DNA of 64,000 nt from Pseudoteredinibacter isoporae (GTDB lineage: Bacteria > Pseudomonadota > Gammaproteobacteria > Pseudomonadales > Cellvibrionaceae). The DNA lies in contig NZ_JAAONY010000005.1 in assembly GCF_011602085.1 (NCBI RefSeq), positions 62,001 through 126,000 of the forward strand, written 5' to 3'. The notes under the pieces were generated by a model. It saw nothing but the letters and a program-made list of their open reading frames with translations. It had not been told where the DNA came from and did no database searches. Of this stretch, positions 51,771-60,245 are shown piece by piece; position 1 is the first letter of the stretch; the number at the start of each line of letters is the position of its first letter. The position numbers and the translations under genes were made by a program.

Positions 51771-52934
51771 CTAGCTCGAAGGCTTGGTTAACTTTGAGCA
51801 GGAGCCTGCTGGTATATATTTCTTTAGTGCTCGACCCGCAATGCCACGTATCTTCCAGAATTTATCAGGAACATAATTGCTCGCAAAAGCAATGGATGCC
51901 TGGCATTCCGGAATCACCAACAGGTAGGCCGTTGAAGCCTTATCGGTAACACCGCCATGATGAAGGGCTGTCCAGCTGCCTTTATTGGCCTCGTCCAGTT
52001 TTATCTTGCCTACTCTCCAGCCCAGAGAATATTTTCCGGGGTTTGCCTCTCCGCTTCTCAGTTTGGCTGGTTCAAAGAGTGCTTTTCGGCTTGTGTTGGC
52101 GAGGTAATTGTTGTCGTAACTGGCCTGTGCCATCTTAACCAGATCAGACGGCGTGGAGAGAAAGCCGCCTCCGCCGAATAGAAAGCTTCGATCCCTCTGA
52201 GCTGTTGCGCGGGTGTATGTTCCATCGTTTCGCCGTTCAGCGTAGTAGCTGGCTTCATGTTCTTTTCCCGCTAAAGACGTATCGTGTTCTGTATGACTCA
52301 TGTTAAAGGGAGACCACAGCGATTCCTTTAGGTATTCGACGTAGCTCATACCGGCTGATTGTTGGATGACGGCTGACAGAAGAATGTAGCCATTGGAGGA
52401 ATACTTATAATCTGTGCCCGGTGCAAACAGAAGTGGATGCGACTCAAAAACATGGAAAGCATCGAAAGGACTTTCGTGATTCCGAGGCGCATCAAATTCA
52501 GCAACGTCTCTTTCCTTCGTATCATGTGGAACGCCGGCAATATGACTTGCCAGCTCCTTTACCGTAAACAAATTTGTGTAAGCTGGATTGCTGAGGTATT
52601 TGCTCACTTTGTCATCTAGGTGGACTTTGCCACTGTCGACAAGTTTGGCGAGTGCCAGGCCCGTCATCGGCTTTGCCAAGCTGCCTACTGAGTATTGCGT
52701 TTCGATGTTTGCAAACCGATTGTTCTCAATGTCTGCATACCCAACTGCCTCCGCAAAAACGACGTTATCCCCAATGCCAATCGCCACGGAGAATGATGGC
52801 AAGTGATAATCCTTCACAACCTGCGTCATCATATTCATTGTGTGTTCTTCATTTGTATTCTTGGTGTGAATGTCTGCTTTTGCTGAATTCCATGAAGCGC
52901 TAAGTGCGAGCAGGATCGCTGTATGTATTTTCAT
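51771..52934 (-). CDS. Exported serine hydrolase, beta-lactamase/PBP family
   Basis: A 387-residue secreted enzyme. The ATG at 52932-52934 gives signal peptide MKIHTAILLALSASWNSAKA; the longer frame is not needed. The nucleophile motif SLAK is at residues 85-88 (QYSVGSLAKPMTGLAL). The second motif region is YKYSSNGYILLSAVIQQ and the third is near LHHGGVTDKASTAYL, which lacks a classical KTG. Such class C-like proteins hydrolyse D-Ala peptides, esters or lactams. It is a stand-alone gene divergent from pilY1. Confidence 0.87.
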   Translation of the reverse strand: MKIHTAILLALSASWNSAKADIHTKNTNEEHTMNMMTQVVKDYHLPSFSVAIGIGDNVVFAEAVGYADIENNRFANIETQYSVGSLAKPMTGLALAKLVDSGKVHLDDKVSKYLSNPAYTNLFTVKELASHIAGVPHDTKERDVAEFDAPRNHESPFDAFHVFESHPLLFAPGTDYKYSSNGYILLSAVIQQSAGMSYVEYLKESLWSPFNMSHTEHDTSLAGKEHEASYYAERRNDGTYTRATAQRDRSFLFGGGGFLSTPSDLVKMAQASYDNNYLANTSRKALFEPAKLRSGEANPGKYSLGWRVGKIKLDEANKGSWTALHHGGVTDKASTAYLLVIPECQASIAFASNYVPDKFWKIRGIAGRALKKYIPAGSCSKLTKPSS

Positions 52935-53438
52935 TGTGCTTACCTTGAACTTATATTGGTTGATAGGTTTCAGCGGCTGTGTTCCCAGTACTGCCTGTCG
53001 TTGGAGCAAGACTTTCCTTAGACGAATATGGTTTCTCAATTGTTACAGACTGGTTGATGAGCCCGCTGCCCTGACGGTTTTTGTCCACTGTAAAGCTACC
53101 TTCTTCAAGGTAAAGTAATTATTCGATGTTTTTTAGTCACACTATAGTTTGTTCTTGAAGAGAAATATTTCAGCGTCTTATTGTTAACTCATATCTTCGT
53201 ATGTTTTTTCAATGTTGTTTCGGTTTTTACCTTGAGAACGATAGCCTCCCTTGCTTAACCTATTTGTAAATTCCATTTATGGATGCAGTGTTTAAAGCGG
53301 GTTTTTCCTGAGTCGTCAGAGGAATATGGTATGTTGAGTTCTGGGTTTCAAATTTCAAAATGTGGGTGTTTCTTTCGGCTTCCAGTTCGTCGCCAGTCCG
53401 TCTTCGACTTTGTGAAATCCAACTGGACGTAGATCATC
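52935..53438. other. Divergent intergenic region, serine hydrolase and pilY1
   Basis: 504 nt with no supported gene. AT-rich near 53110-53260, consistent with promoter DNA. No RNA gene or repeat was recognised. Confidence 0.55.
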
Positions 53439-56400
53439 ATGGAACGTGATCAGTTATCCACCAAGATTTACCTTCAGGTTGTAACCGTTTCGTTTTCTGC
53501 ACTTTTCAGCTCGCTTAGTGCGATGTCGGCCCCCGGCCAGATAGCGAATCAGCCATTGTTTGTTGGCAAGACACCTCAGTCGAACATTATGTTTCTGGTG
53601 GACGATTCAGGAAGTATGGGCTGGGACTTTCTAATCACCAACTCAGAGGTTTACAACACCAATACTCAGGCTTTTTTCCGCTGCGCAGCTACAAACGCAA
53701 TGTGGTACAACGCCAATCTTTATCGTAAAAAGCTGGCGGACCCGGCAAACGATACCCTTGAAAAGCGTTTGGCTTATACTCCCTGGCGTGGTGTTGATTC
53801 GCGGGGGAATGAGTTTGCTAATCGCACGTTGACGACAGCACTGGACAACCCATATGGCAGCCCGGACAACCAAGTTGACATCAGCGAAATGTACTTCCAT
53901 GAGTGGGTAGATGCCCCCGAAGCCGATGGCAAGGGAAACGGCCGCTATGATCCAGGTGAATGCAAAACCGGCAGGCAGATTCGGGCCAGAAGCCTTTCGC
54001 CTGAGCAGCAGATCGATTTCGCAAACTGGTATACCTATTACCGAACACGGGACTATGTCGCCAAGCGTGCATTGTCTCAGATTATTATTGAGGGCGATGC
54101 CCGTATGGGATTGGCAACTTTGCACAACAACAGGTCGGTCGGAATCCCGGTGAGAAATATTGATGACCTGAGCACGCCAATCAATGATGAAAATCGCAAC
54201 AATAAAAATGCTTTGATGCAAAGCCTGTTTGAAATTAATCCCGGAGGTGGCACTCCACTTCGTCGAAGTCTGGAGCGTGTTGGCCGATACTTTCACCAAA
54301 ACCAATCTACGCCTAACCGCTTGTTTGGAAATACCTCTGAACCATCTCCCATTTTATCGTCGGCTGAAAACGGCGCCTGCCAACAAAACTTTTCTGTTGT
54401 CATGAGTGATGGCTTCTGGAATGGCCGAGACCCAAACGTGGGGAATGCGGACGGTGACAATAACACACACTTTGATGGTGGGCGTTACGGCGATCATCAT
54501 TCCAATACGTTGGCCGATGTGGCTATGCATTATTACGAAGAAGATTTGGCACCGAGCTTGCCCGATTTGGTCGGTACCGAACCGGATCCCGGTCTTACAC
54601 CTGATCCCAGATTGAACAGGGCTCAGCACTTGGTCAGCTATACCGTCGCATTTGGGGTTAATGGCACTCTGGAAGAACCCCCGCTTGATGGTGCCTGGCC
54701 GTTACCAGTGAGAGACCAATCGACGACCATCGATGATATGTTGCATGCTGCCTATAATTCGCGGGGTGAGTTTTTAAGCGCAAAAAACCCTCAGGAACTG
54801 ATCGAGCGTCTTTCCGATGCCATCAATTCCATCAAAACAAAGGTGGGCTCGTCTTCAGGCATTGCTTTGAATCGTTCTTCTATCAGCGCTGATTCTGCAG
54901 TGTTTAAAGCGGTTTTCTCCCCTGAAAAAGCCTGGGCAGGTGATTTAATCCGACAGAAGCTCGAGCGGGACCATGACGGCGGCTTTAAGCTGACGGATGA
55001 ATGGTCTGCGGCTGAAAAACTTAAATCGGTATCCCCGAATGATCGTCAGATCCTGACTTTCAACGGAACCAGAGGGGTACCATTCCGTTTCCCAAACGAC
55101 TATGTATCACCGAGCGCAAACAATGAATTATCGGCTGCTCAGATTGAAGACTTGCTCTTTGATGCCCCTCATGCCTCGGCTGTAGATTCAGGCCAGATTC
55201 GGGATAACAGCACATATGGCAAGCGGCTGGTGGACTTTCTTAGGGGCGATCACAGTTATGAATCTGGAGAAGCGGACAGCTCGGCTATTGCCAGAAATTT
55301 TAACAAAGAGTTTCGCAATCGTGTGGGGGAGCGTTTGGGGGATATTGCACATTCCTCACCCGTGTTTGTCGCTGGCCCGAATTCCAATTATCCCGATAAG
55401 ATAGAGGGTAACGACAGTGCTCGTTCTTACATTACCTTTGCAAAATCCTGGCAGGATCGGCGCAAGATGGTTTACGTTGGCGCGAATGATGGAATGTTGC
55501 ATGGTTTTGATGCTGAAACCGGCGAAGAGCGTTTTGCCTATGTGCCCGCCCTACTGTTCAATGAGAGCGCAGCTTTTGGTTTGCACTATCTCTCTTCAGA
55601 AAATTATTCCCACATTCCCTATGTAGATGGCCCAGTTGCCGTTCGTGATGTATATGTCAATGGTGCCTGGAGGTCGTATCTGGTCGGGGCGTTGCGAGGT
55701 GGTGGTCGGGGGATTTATGTGTTGGATGTCAGTAATCCCGATACGGTCAATGAAGGCAATGCCGCCAACAGCGTTGTTAAGGAATTCACCCACAAAGACC
55801 TGGGCTTCACGTTCAGCGAGCCTGTGGTGGTGCGATTGAACGATGGACGCTGGGCTGTGGTTATGGGGAACGGTTACAACGGCGGTTCAAACAGTGATGG
55901 ACATGCAAAATTGTTTATTGTGTACCTTGATAATCAGAGCCCTTCATACCGTATTTTGGAAACCAAAAACAATGGCGATGCTGATCTTATCGCCATGAGA
56001 AACTGTCAGGATATAGACAGTGACTGTAATGGCTTATCGACACCGTTGGTGTTGGACATGGACAATGATTATATTGCCGATCGGGTTTATGCTGGAGACC
56101 TCCACGGTAATATGTGGTCATTCGACCTTAGCGACAATAACCCCAGAGAGTGGCGAGTTGCGCATCAAGATGGTGGACGGAATCAACCCTTGTTCACCGC
56201 ATGCTACCAGTCTCCCTGTGAATCGAACGGAAAGGTAGCGAATCGTCAGCCCATTACCAGTATGCCGGTTGTGAAGTCGCATCGCTTTAGATTGTCCAGG
56301 AGGTATGTGCCGAGTCTGCTGGTGTATTTTGGCACCGGACAATTTATTGCCAATGGCGATCAAGGAATTGATGCTCCGCAATCTGCATATGGAATCTGGG

Positions 56401-56894
56401 ATTCGGGCAGCGGCGGCCTGACGCGCGGAAACCTGCAGACCCAAATTATTAGTGAGGTGGCGGATACGCGGATCATCAGTAACAACGCTGTAGACTACGA
56501 TGACGTCTTATCAGAGGCAGGTTGGTACATTGATTTGCCAGCGGACCGGGAGCGTATTATTAATTCGTTCGTGGTTGGCAGTTCTGTGGCGGTTTTCGGC
56601 AGCATCATTCCCGATGCGGCAAGCTGTGAAGGGAACCCGGGTGGATTCCTGATGGCGGTTGATTTGTTTACCGGAGGTGAGCCACCGTTCGAAATCTTCA
56701 CCAAAGCTCATATCGGATCTGAACATCTTGCGGGCATTAAACTCAGTAATATGCCGGGCGCCTTATCCCTTATTAGTGATGTTAATGGTGGCAGCAAGGT
56801 GGCCTATGCGGATCAGGAAGGTAATGTTCAATTCATTACTTTGAAAGGTTCCGGCAGTCCTTCCCGAGTGACTTCATGGATTAAATCAAAGTAA
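53439..56894 (+). CDS. pilY1: PilY1-type type IV pilus tip/adhesin protein
   Basis: A 1151-residue exported protein, the usual PilY1 size. The N-terminal part has a signal region (VVTVSFSALFSSLSAMSAPG) and a von Willebrand A domain with the MIDAS DxSxS at residues 55-59 (MFLVDDSGSMGWDF). The C-terminal half is a PilC-type beta-propeller (MVYVGANDGMLHGFDAETGE, YVPALLFNESAAFG). A calcium-loop DMDNDYIAD starts at residue 873, matching the DxDxDxxxD site that controls pilus retraction in Pseudomonas. No minor pilin genes are adjacent, unlike the usual fimU-pilVWXY1 operon. Confidence 0.93.
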   Translation: MERDQLSTKIYLQVVTVSFSALFSSLSAMSAPGQIANQPLFVGKTPQSNIMFLVDDSGSMGWDFLITNSEVYNTNTQAFFRCAATNAMWYNANLYRKKLADPANDTLEKRLAYTPWRGVDSRGNEFANRTLTTALDNPYGSPDNQVDISEMYFHEWVDAPEADGKGNGRYDPGECKTGRQIRARSLSPEQQIDFANWYTYYRTRDYVAKRALSQIIIEGDARMGLATLHNNRSVGIPVRNIDDLSTPINDENRNNKNALMQSLFEINPGGGTPLRRSLERVGRYFHQNQSTPNRLFGNTSEPSPILSSAENGACQQNFSVVMSDGFWNGRDPNVGNADGDNNTHFDGGRYGDHHSNTLADVAMHYYEEDLAPSLPDLVGTEPDPGLTPDPRLNRAQHLVSYTVAFGVNGTLEEPPLDGAWPLPVRDQSTTIDDMLHAAYNSRGEFLSAKNPQELIERLSDAINSIKTKVGSSSGIALNRSSISADSAVFKAVFSPEKAWAGDLIRQKLERDHDGGFKLTDEWSAAEKLKSVSPNDRQILTFNGTRGVPFRFPNDYVSPSANNELSAAQIEDLLFDAPHASAVDSGQIRDNSTYGKRLVDFLRGDHSYESGEADSSAIARNFNKEFRNRVGERLGDIAHSSPVFVAGPNSNYPDKIEGNDSARSYITFAKSWQDRRKMVYVGANDGMLHGFDAETGEERFAYVPALLFNESAAFGLHYLSSENYSHIPYVDGPVAVRDVYVNGAWRSYLVGALRGGGRGIYVLDVSNPDTVNEGNAANSVVKEFTHKDLGFTFSEPVVVRLNDGRWAVVMGNGYNGGSNSDGHAKLFIVYLDNQSPSYRILETKNNGDADLIAMRNCQDIDSDCNGLSTPLVLDMDNDYIADRVYAGDLHGNMWSFDLSDNNPREWRVAHQDGGRNQPLFTACYQSPCESNGKVANRQPITSMPVVKSHRFRLSRRYVPSLLVYFGTGQFIANGDQGIDAPQSAYGIWDSGSGGLTRGNLQTQIISEVADTRIISNNAVDYDDVLSEAGWYIDLPADRERIINSFVVGSSVAVFGSIIPDAASCEGNPGGFLMAVDLFTGGEPPFEIFTKAHIGSEHLAGIKLSNMPGALSLISDVNGGSKVAYADQEGNVQFITLKGSGSPSRVTSWIKSK

Positions 56895-56905
56895 AGGAGT
56901 ATGCA

Positions 56906-57226
56906 ATGCGAATATTAACACTCTTCTGCTCGCTGATGTTGATAGTTTCAATGGTTTCCGTATTGGCGCAAAGCTACGATGAACATGGCTCCGTTCAGCT
57001 TGTAGGTGTATTACGTGGAACCATTGATTATGTACACCACGATAAAAAACAGCTGGTTATCGATGATCGCCGCCTTACCATGCCATTAAACTTCAAGGTA
57101 TCGGATGTACGGGGGAAAAGTTCAAATCGTTTTGCATTGAAGACAGGGCAAAACGTAGAGTTTTTTGCGCGCTATGAGAAAAGTTCGAATACGTTTTATG
57201 TTGATTGGTTAAAGCTGCTCGACTGA
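56906..57226 (+). CDS. Small exported protein, PilY2-like position
   Basis: A 106-residue protein with a signal peptide (MRILTLFCSLMLIVSMVSVL) and a beta-rich mature part (LVGVLRGTIDYVHHDKKQLV, IDDRRLTMPLNFKVSDVRGK). It starts 12 nt after pilY1 with AAAGGAG before the ATG and is clearly co-transcribed. Its size, place and VIDDRRLTMP-like strand recall PilY2, the small protein after PilY1 in Pseudomonas. The assignment is tentative because sequence similarity was judged by eye. Confidence 0.7.
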   Translation: MRILTLFCSLMLIVSMVSVLAQSYDEHGSVQLVGVLRGTIDYVHHDKKQLVIDDRRLTMPLNFKVSDVRGKSSNRFALKTGQNVEFFARYEKSSNTFYVDWLKLLD

Positions 57227-57233
57227 GCGGCGG

Positions 57234-57261
57234 CGAGTATCACTTGTCTGAATGATACTCG
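57234..57261. terminator. Hairpin after the pilY1 operon
   Basis: CGAGTATC/GATACTCG form an 8-bp perfect stem around a 12-nt loop. T residues follow only after nine bases, so it is a weak terminator candidate between convergent genes. Confidence 0.4.
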
Positions 57262-57286
57262 ATGCCTGCTTTTCGCTTGAGCGCCT

Positions 57287-57538
57287 TTAAACAATCATGC
57301 CCTGGCTTTCCAGCTTGGCCTTGATCTCGGCGTAATCCTCTTCGTATTCCCAATAAATGATGCGACCGTGCGAGGATGACACCAGTAGATACTGATTGCT
57401 GATCGACTGGATGCGCTCAATCGATACCAGCTTTTTCATGTAATTCTCGTCGTTGACTTTTTCGATGATCTCTTGATTGTCCTCGTCAAAACCGTGAACA
57501 ATCAGGGCCGTTTTCACATTGACCTCGATATATTTCAT
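57287..57538 (-). CDS. Small soluble protein of unknown function
   Basis: An 83-residue protein from the ATG at 57536-57538, preceded by AAGGAATCCTGC: MKYIEVNVKTALIVHGFDED, then NYMKKLVSIERIQSISNQYL and a hydrophilic end (IIYWEYEEDYAEIKAKLESQ). It has no signal peptide. The longer frame to 57715 adds a non-conserved tail and runs into the MarR promoter. I recognise no family. Confidence 0.6.
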   Translation of the reverse strand: MKYIEVNVKTALIVHGFDEDNQEIIEKVNDENYMKKLVSIERIQSISNQYLLVSSSHGRIIYWEYEEDYAEIKAKLESQGMIV

Positions 57539-57708
57539 GCAGGATTCCTTAAAACCGGATTCTTTAAAAGCGCTCGTTAAGGCAATGGGCGTTCCTCCAC
57601 GCTGAGTGAAAGAAGGCCAGTGCCGTTTTGCCCGGGTGATTATACACGGCCAATGCTTCACCTGGTCGGTAAAAAGCAACCGTTTGAGTTGAAGGGCAGG
57701 CATCCTGT

Positions 57709-57736
57709 TTGACAAGAATTAATATTCACATATACT
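57709..57736 (+). promoter_or_regulatory. Strong sigma-70-type promoter of the MarR gene
   Basis: TTGACA at 57709-57714 and TATACT at 57731-57736 with a 16-nt spacer. The gene starts 33 nt downstream. The surrounding TTCACATATACTTCACTAATCAAGTA could hold a MarR operator. Confidence 0.7.
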
Positions 57737-57768
57737 TCACTAATCAAGTAAATGGACGGTACTTATCA

Positions 57769-58191
57769 ATGAGTGAGGAATCTAAATACGGGGCCATCGC
57801 TAAAAGCCTTTGGTTGAATACGGCCATAATCTCCAAGCACTTGGACAGTAGTCTGGGGGCGGTGCATGGTATTGGTCTGAGTGAATACATGGTGTTGCTT
57901 AATCTTGCAGAGGCGCCCAATCAGTCTCTCAGGCGAGTGGATATTGCAGAAGCCTTGGCCAGAACCGCGTCGGGTATTACCCGAATGTTGATGCCCATGG
58001 AGAAAATAGGCCTGGTTAAAAAAGAGCTGAATAAGCGAGATGCGCGAGTCAGTCTGGTCAAGATTACGCCGGCTGGCGAAGAGCTGCTGAAAAACGCCAG
58101 TGTCACACTGGACGCCAAAGCAGAAACGCTTCTCAGAAATCTGGATGCTAAAAAAGCGGATCGATTTTTGGATCTATTGGGCGCTATCTAG
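57769..58191 (+). CDS. MarR-family transcriptional regulator
   Basis: A 140-residue winged-helix protein, started at the ATG at 57769. The recognition region is RRVDIAEALARTASGITRML and the wing is VKKELNKRDARVSLVKITPAG, both canonical MarR. The C-terminal helix dimerises (FLDLLGAI). It precedes the metallo-beta-lactamase homologue by 74 nt on the same strand and may repress itself and that gene. Confidence 0.9.
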   Translation: MSEESKYGAIAKSLWLNTAIISKHLDSSLGAVHGIGLSEYMVLLNLAEAPNQSLRRVDIAEALARTASGITRMLMPMEKIGLVKKELNKRDARVSLVKITPAGEELLKNASVTLDAKAETLLRNLDAKKADRFLDLLGAI

Positions 58192-58264
58192 GTCTTAGAT
58201 TCCTGAATGCGGGGTTCTCCTCGCTTGAAAAACACGTTTTCTGCGAGGATAGGGGGCTGGCGTT

Positions 58265-59041
58265 ATGATGAGCACGGTGCGATATGGATTTTTTCTGGTA
58301 AGTTGCCTACTGGTGGCCAACTTCGGTCATGCTGCAAGCGCCAAGTCGGATGCTGTATACAAGGACATCGAATTTACCCGTCTTTCAGACCGTGTATGGA
58401 TGCACACCAGTTACAAAACGGTTGGAAAATGGGGGCGAGTGCCTGCAAACGGGCTTATTGTTCTCGGCGAGGAACGTGTTACGTTGGTCGATACAGCCTG
58501 GGATAACGAACAAACTGAATTCATATTGGAGTGGACGCAAAATAAGCTGAAACGCGATATCACGCATGCCGTGTTTACCCATGCCCATTCGGACAAAATG
58601 GGCGGCGTAGCAGCCCTTCATAAACACAATGTTCAAACCTGGGCCAGCGCCTTGAGCAATAAGCTGGCGCCGTCACATGACTTGGAACCAGCGAAATTTG
58701 AACTGGCGTTCAACGCACAAAACCTTAGCGAAGATCTGTCTCCGTTCGTGGTGCTGTACCCCGGAGCCGGCCACACACACGATAATATTGTGGTTTACCT
58801 GCCGGCGGAGAAAATTATCTATGGTGGCTGCCTGATTCGTCCGGGCAACTCCATAAGTTTGGGAAATACACGCGATGGTGATGTTCTTGCCTGGGCGAAT
58901 ACGGTCGAAACGGTGGCTGATAATTTTCCGGACGCCAAACAGGTGATCCCAACGCACGGCGCCCCCGGTAGCCGGAAACTACTGTCACACACGATCGACT
59001 TGGCTCACAAACACAACCAGAAGATAACCGAGACAAAATAG
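58265..59041 (+). CDS. Subclass B1 metallo-beta-lactamase homologue, exported
   Basis: A 258-residue exported MBL-fold hydrolase. Signal peptide: YGFFLVSCLLVANFGHAASA. All six zinc ligands of subclass B1 are seen: His106, His108 and Asp110 in FTHAHSDKMGG, His170 in PGAGHTHDNIVVYLP, Cys189 in IIYGGCLIRP and His231 in IPTHGAPGS. The substrate-binding Lys224 position is Arg192 here, and the SLGN stretch keeps the Asn equivalent (Asn201). Such features mark a genuine lactamase family member; whether it hydrolyses carbapenems cannot be told from sequence. No mobile element is visible nearby, so it looks chromosomal and intrinsic. Confidence 0.9.
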   Translation: MMSTVRYGFFLVSCLLVANFGHAASAKSDAVYKDIEFTRLSDRVWMHTSYKTVGKWGRVPANGLIVLGEERVTLVDTAWDNEQTEFILEWTQNKLKRDITHAVFTHAHSDKMGGVAALHKHNVQTWASALSNKLAPSHDLEPAKFELAFNAQNLSEDLSPFVVLYPGAGHTHDNIVVYLPAEKIIYGGCLIRPGNSISLGNTRDGDVLAWANTVETVADNFPDAKQVIPTHGAPGSRKLLSHTIDLAHKHNQKITETK

Positions 59042-59134
59042 TGCTCGCTAAAGGTTGGGCCGCGCTTTACATTGTTGTATTGGGCGGCCCCATTGTGATC
59101 TGATAAATCCAATAACACCATCACGCCTTGAAAG

Positions 59135-60112
59135 GTGAATCCTGGAATCGTTAAACTTGACGCCATCCATCGTTCAGTAATGTATCAGTTTGCGAGTTTT
59201 AAGAGCATGTCAGTTGGAATTCCGGATTTTAATCATCTTAACCATACGGTGAAATATGATGGCCATGTTCTTACTCTCAATCCATTAAGTTTTAGATTGC
59301 TTAAAGCCCTTGCCGATGCAAATCAGGAAACGCTTTCCGTAAACACGCTGATCTCACAAGTTTGGGAGAACAGTACGGTGAGTAATGAGACTCTAAAGCA
59401 GAGAGTGTTTGTTTTGAGGAAGTCACTTGCTGAGGCGGGTATTGATGGCTTGGTGGTGCAATCGGTTCGGGGTGAGGGTTATCGCCTGATTATCGGGGGC
59501 GGTTTACAAAACGAGCAGCAAGCGAGCGCCCCTGAAGAAGAAAGAAGCGGTTTCGAGATCTCTCGGGTGCATAAGAACGTTGCTTTATTGGCTGTCACAC
59601 TTGCATTCCTTCTGGTCGCAACTGTGTTTATTTACAAAACCAGTTCAAGTACGACATACACCAACAACCGAGTCGCTCTCTGGACAAACATCAAACAAAC
59701 CGACATGCCTAAAGCGGCTGCTTCTATATACGCGAACTGGCAGAAAATGTTACTCAATGAAAATGCGGACAGTAACATCCACCTGGTACTGTCCGATCGA
59801 CAGGAGGGGGTGCTTGTACCTGTTCAGGCAAGAAGAAGCCGAATCGCCTTAATAAGTTACTTTGAGTTGATCAACAAGAATGAGAAAGTGCTCGTTAATT
59901 TGAGCATAGTTGAGCCCAGAACCGCGACGATACTCAGGGCGGATAGCCTTGAGTTGACGCCCGGTTTGAATGCTGAGGAGGTTCTGCAATCGCATCTCAA
60001 CGGAATGCTTAAACTGATTGCCTCGGGAAAACTGAACCTGGGTAAACAACATAAAGACAACCCCAAACACCCGATTTGGTCCCATTTAAAGGCCCTGGCC
60101 AAGCCGTCATAA
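59135..60112 (+). CDS. CadC/ToxR-type membrane-bound winged-helix regulator
   Basis: About 300-325 residues; the exact start is unsure (GTG 59135, ATG 59180 or ATG 59207), none having a clear ribosome site. The OmpR-type DNA-binding domain spans LTLNPLSFRLLKALADANQE and VSNETLKQRVFVLRKSLAEA, ending VQSVRGEGYRLI. A linker leads to one membrane helix (VALLAVTLAFLLVATVFIY) and a ~135-residue periplasmic domain without recognisable motifs. It probably senses an envelope signal. It lies between the metallo-beta-lactamase homologue and the serine hydrolase, so those are candidate targets. Confidence 0.85.
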   Translation: MNPGIVKLDAIHRSVMYQFASFKSMSVGIPDFNHLNHTVKYDGHVLTLNPLSFRLLKALADANQETLSVNTLISQVWENSTVSNETLKQRVFVLRKSLAEAGIDGLVVQSVRGEGYRLIIGGGLQNEQQASAPEEERSGFEISRVHKNVALLAVTLAFLLVATVFIYKTSSSTTYTNNRVALWTNIKQTDMPKAAASIYANWQKMLLNENADSNIHLVLSDRQEGVLVPVQARRSRIALISYFELINKNEKVLVNLSIVEPRTATILRADSLELTPGLNAEEVLQSHLNGMLKLIASGKLNLGKQHKDNPKHPIWSHLKALAKPS

Positions 60113-60245
60113 CTCTTCATAATCCTTCATAAGACCGTTCACCCCCTCGATTAGACGGCCGATAACCATTAATAACCTCTCGTGACCCTTCTTGACTGCT
60201 TGCTTTGAGGGGCTTCGTGCTCTACTCCAAAAAAAGGAGCACGAT

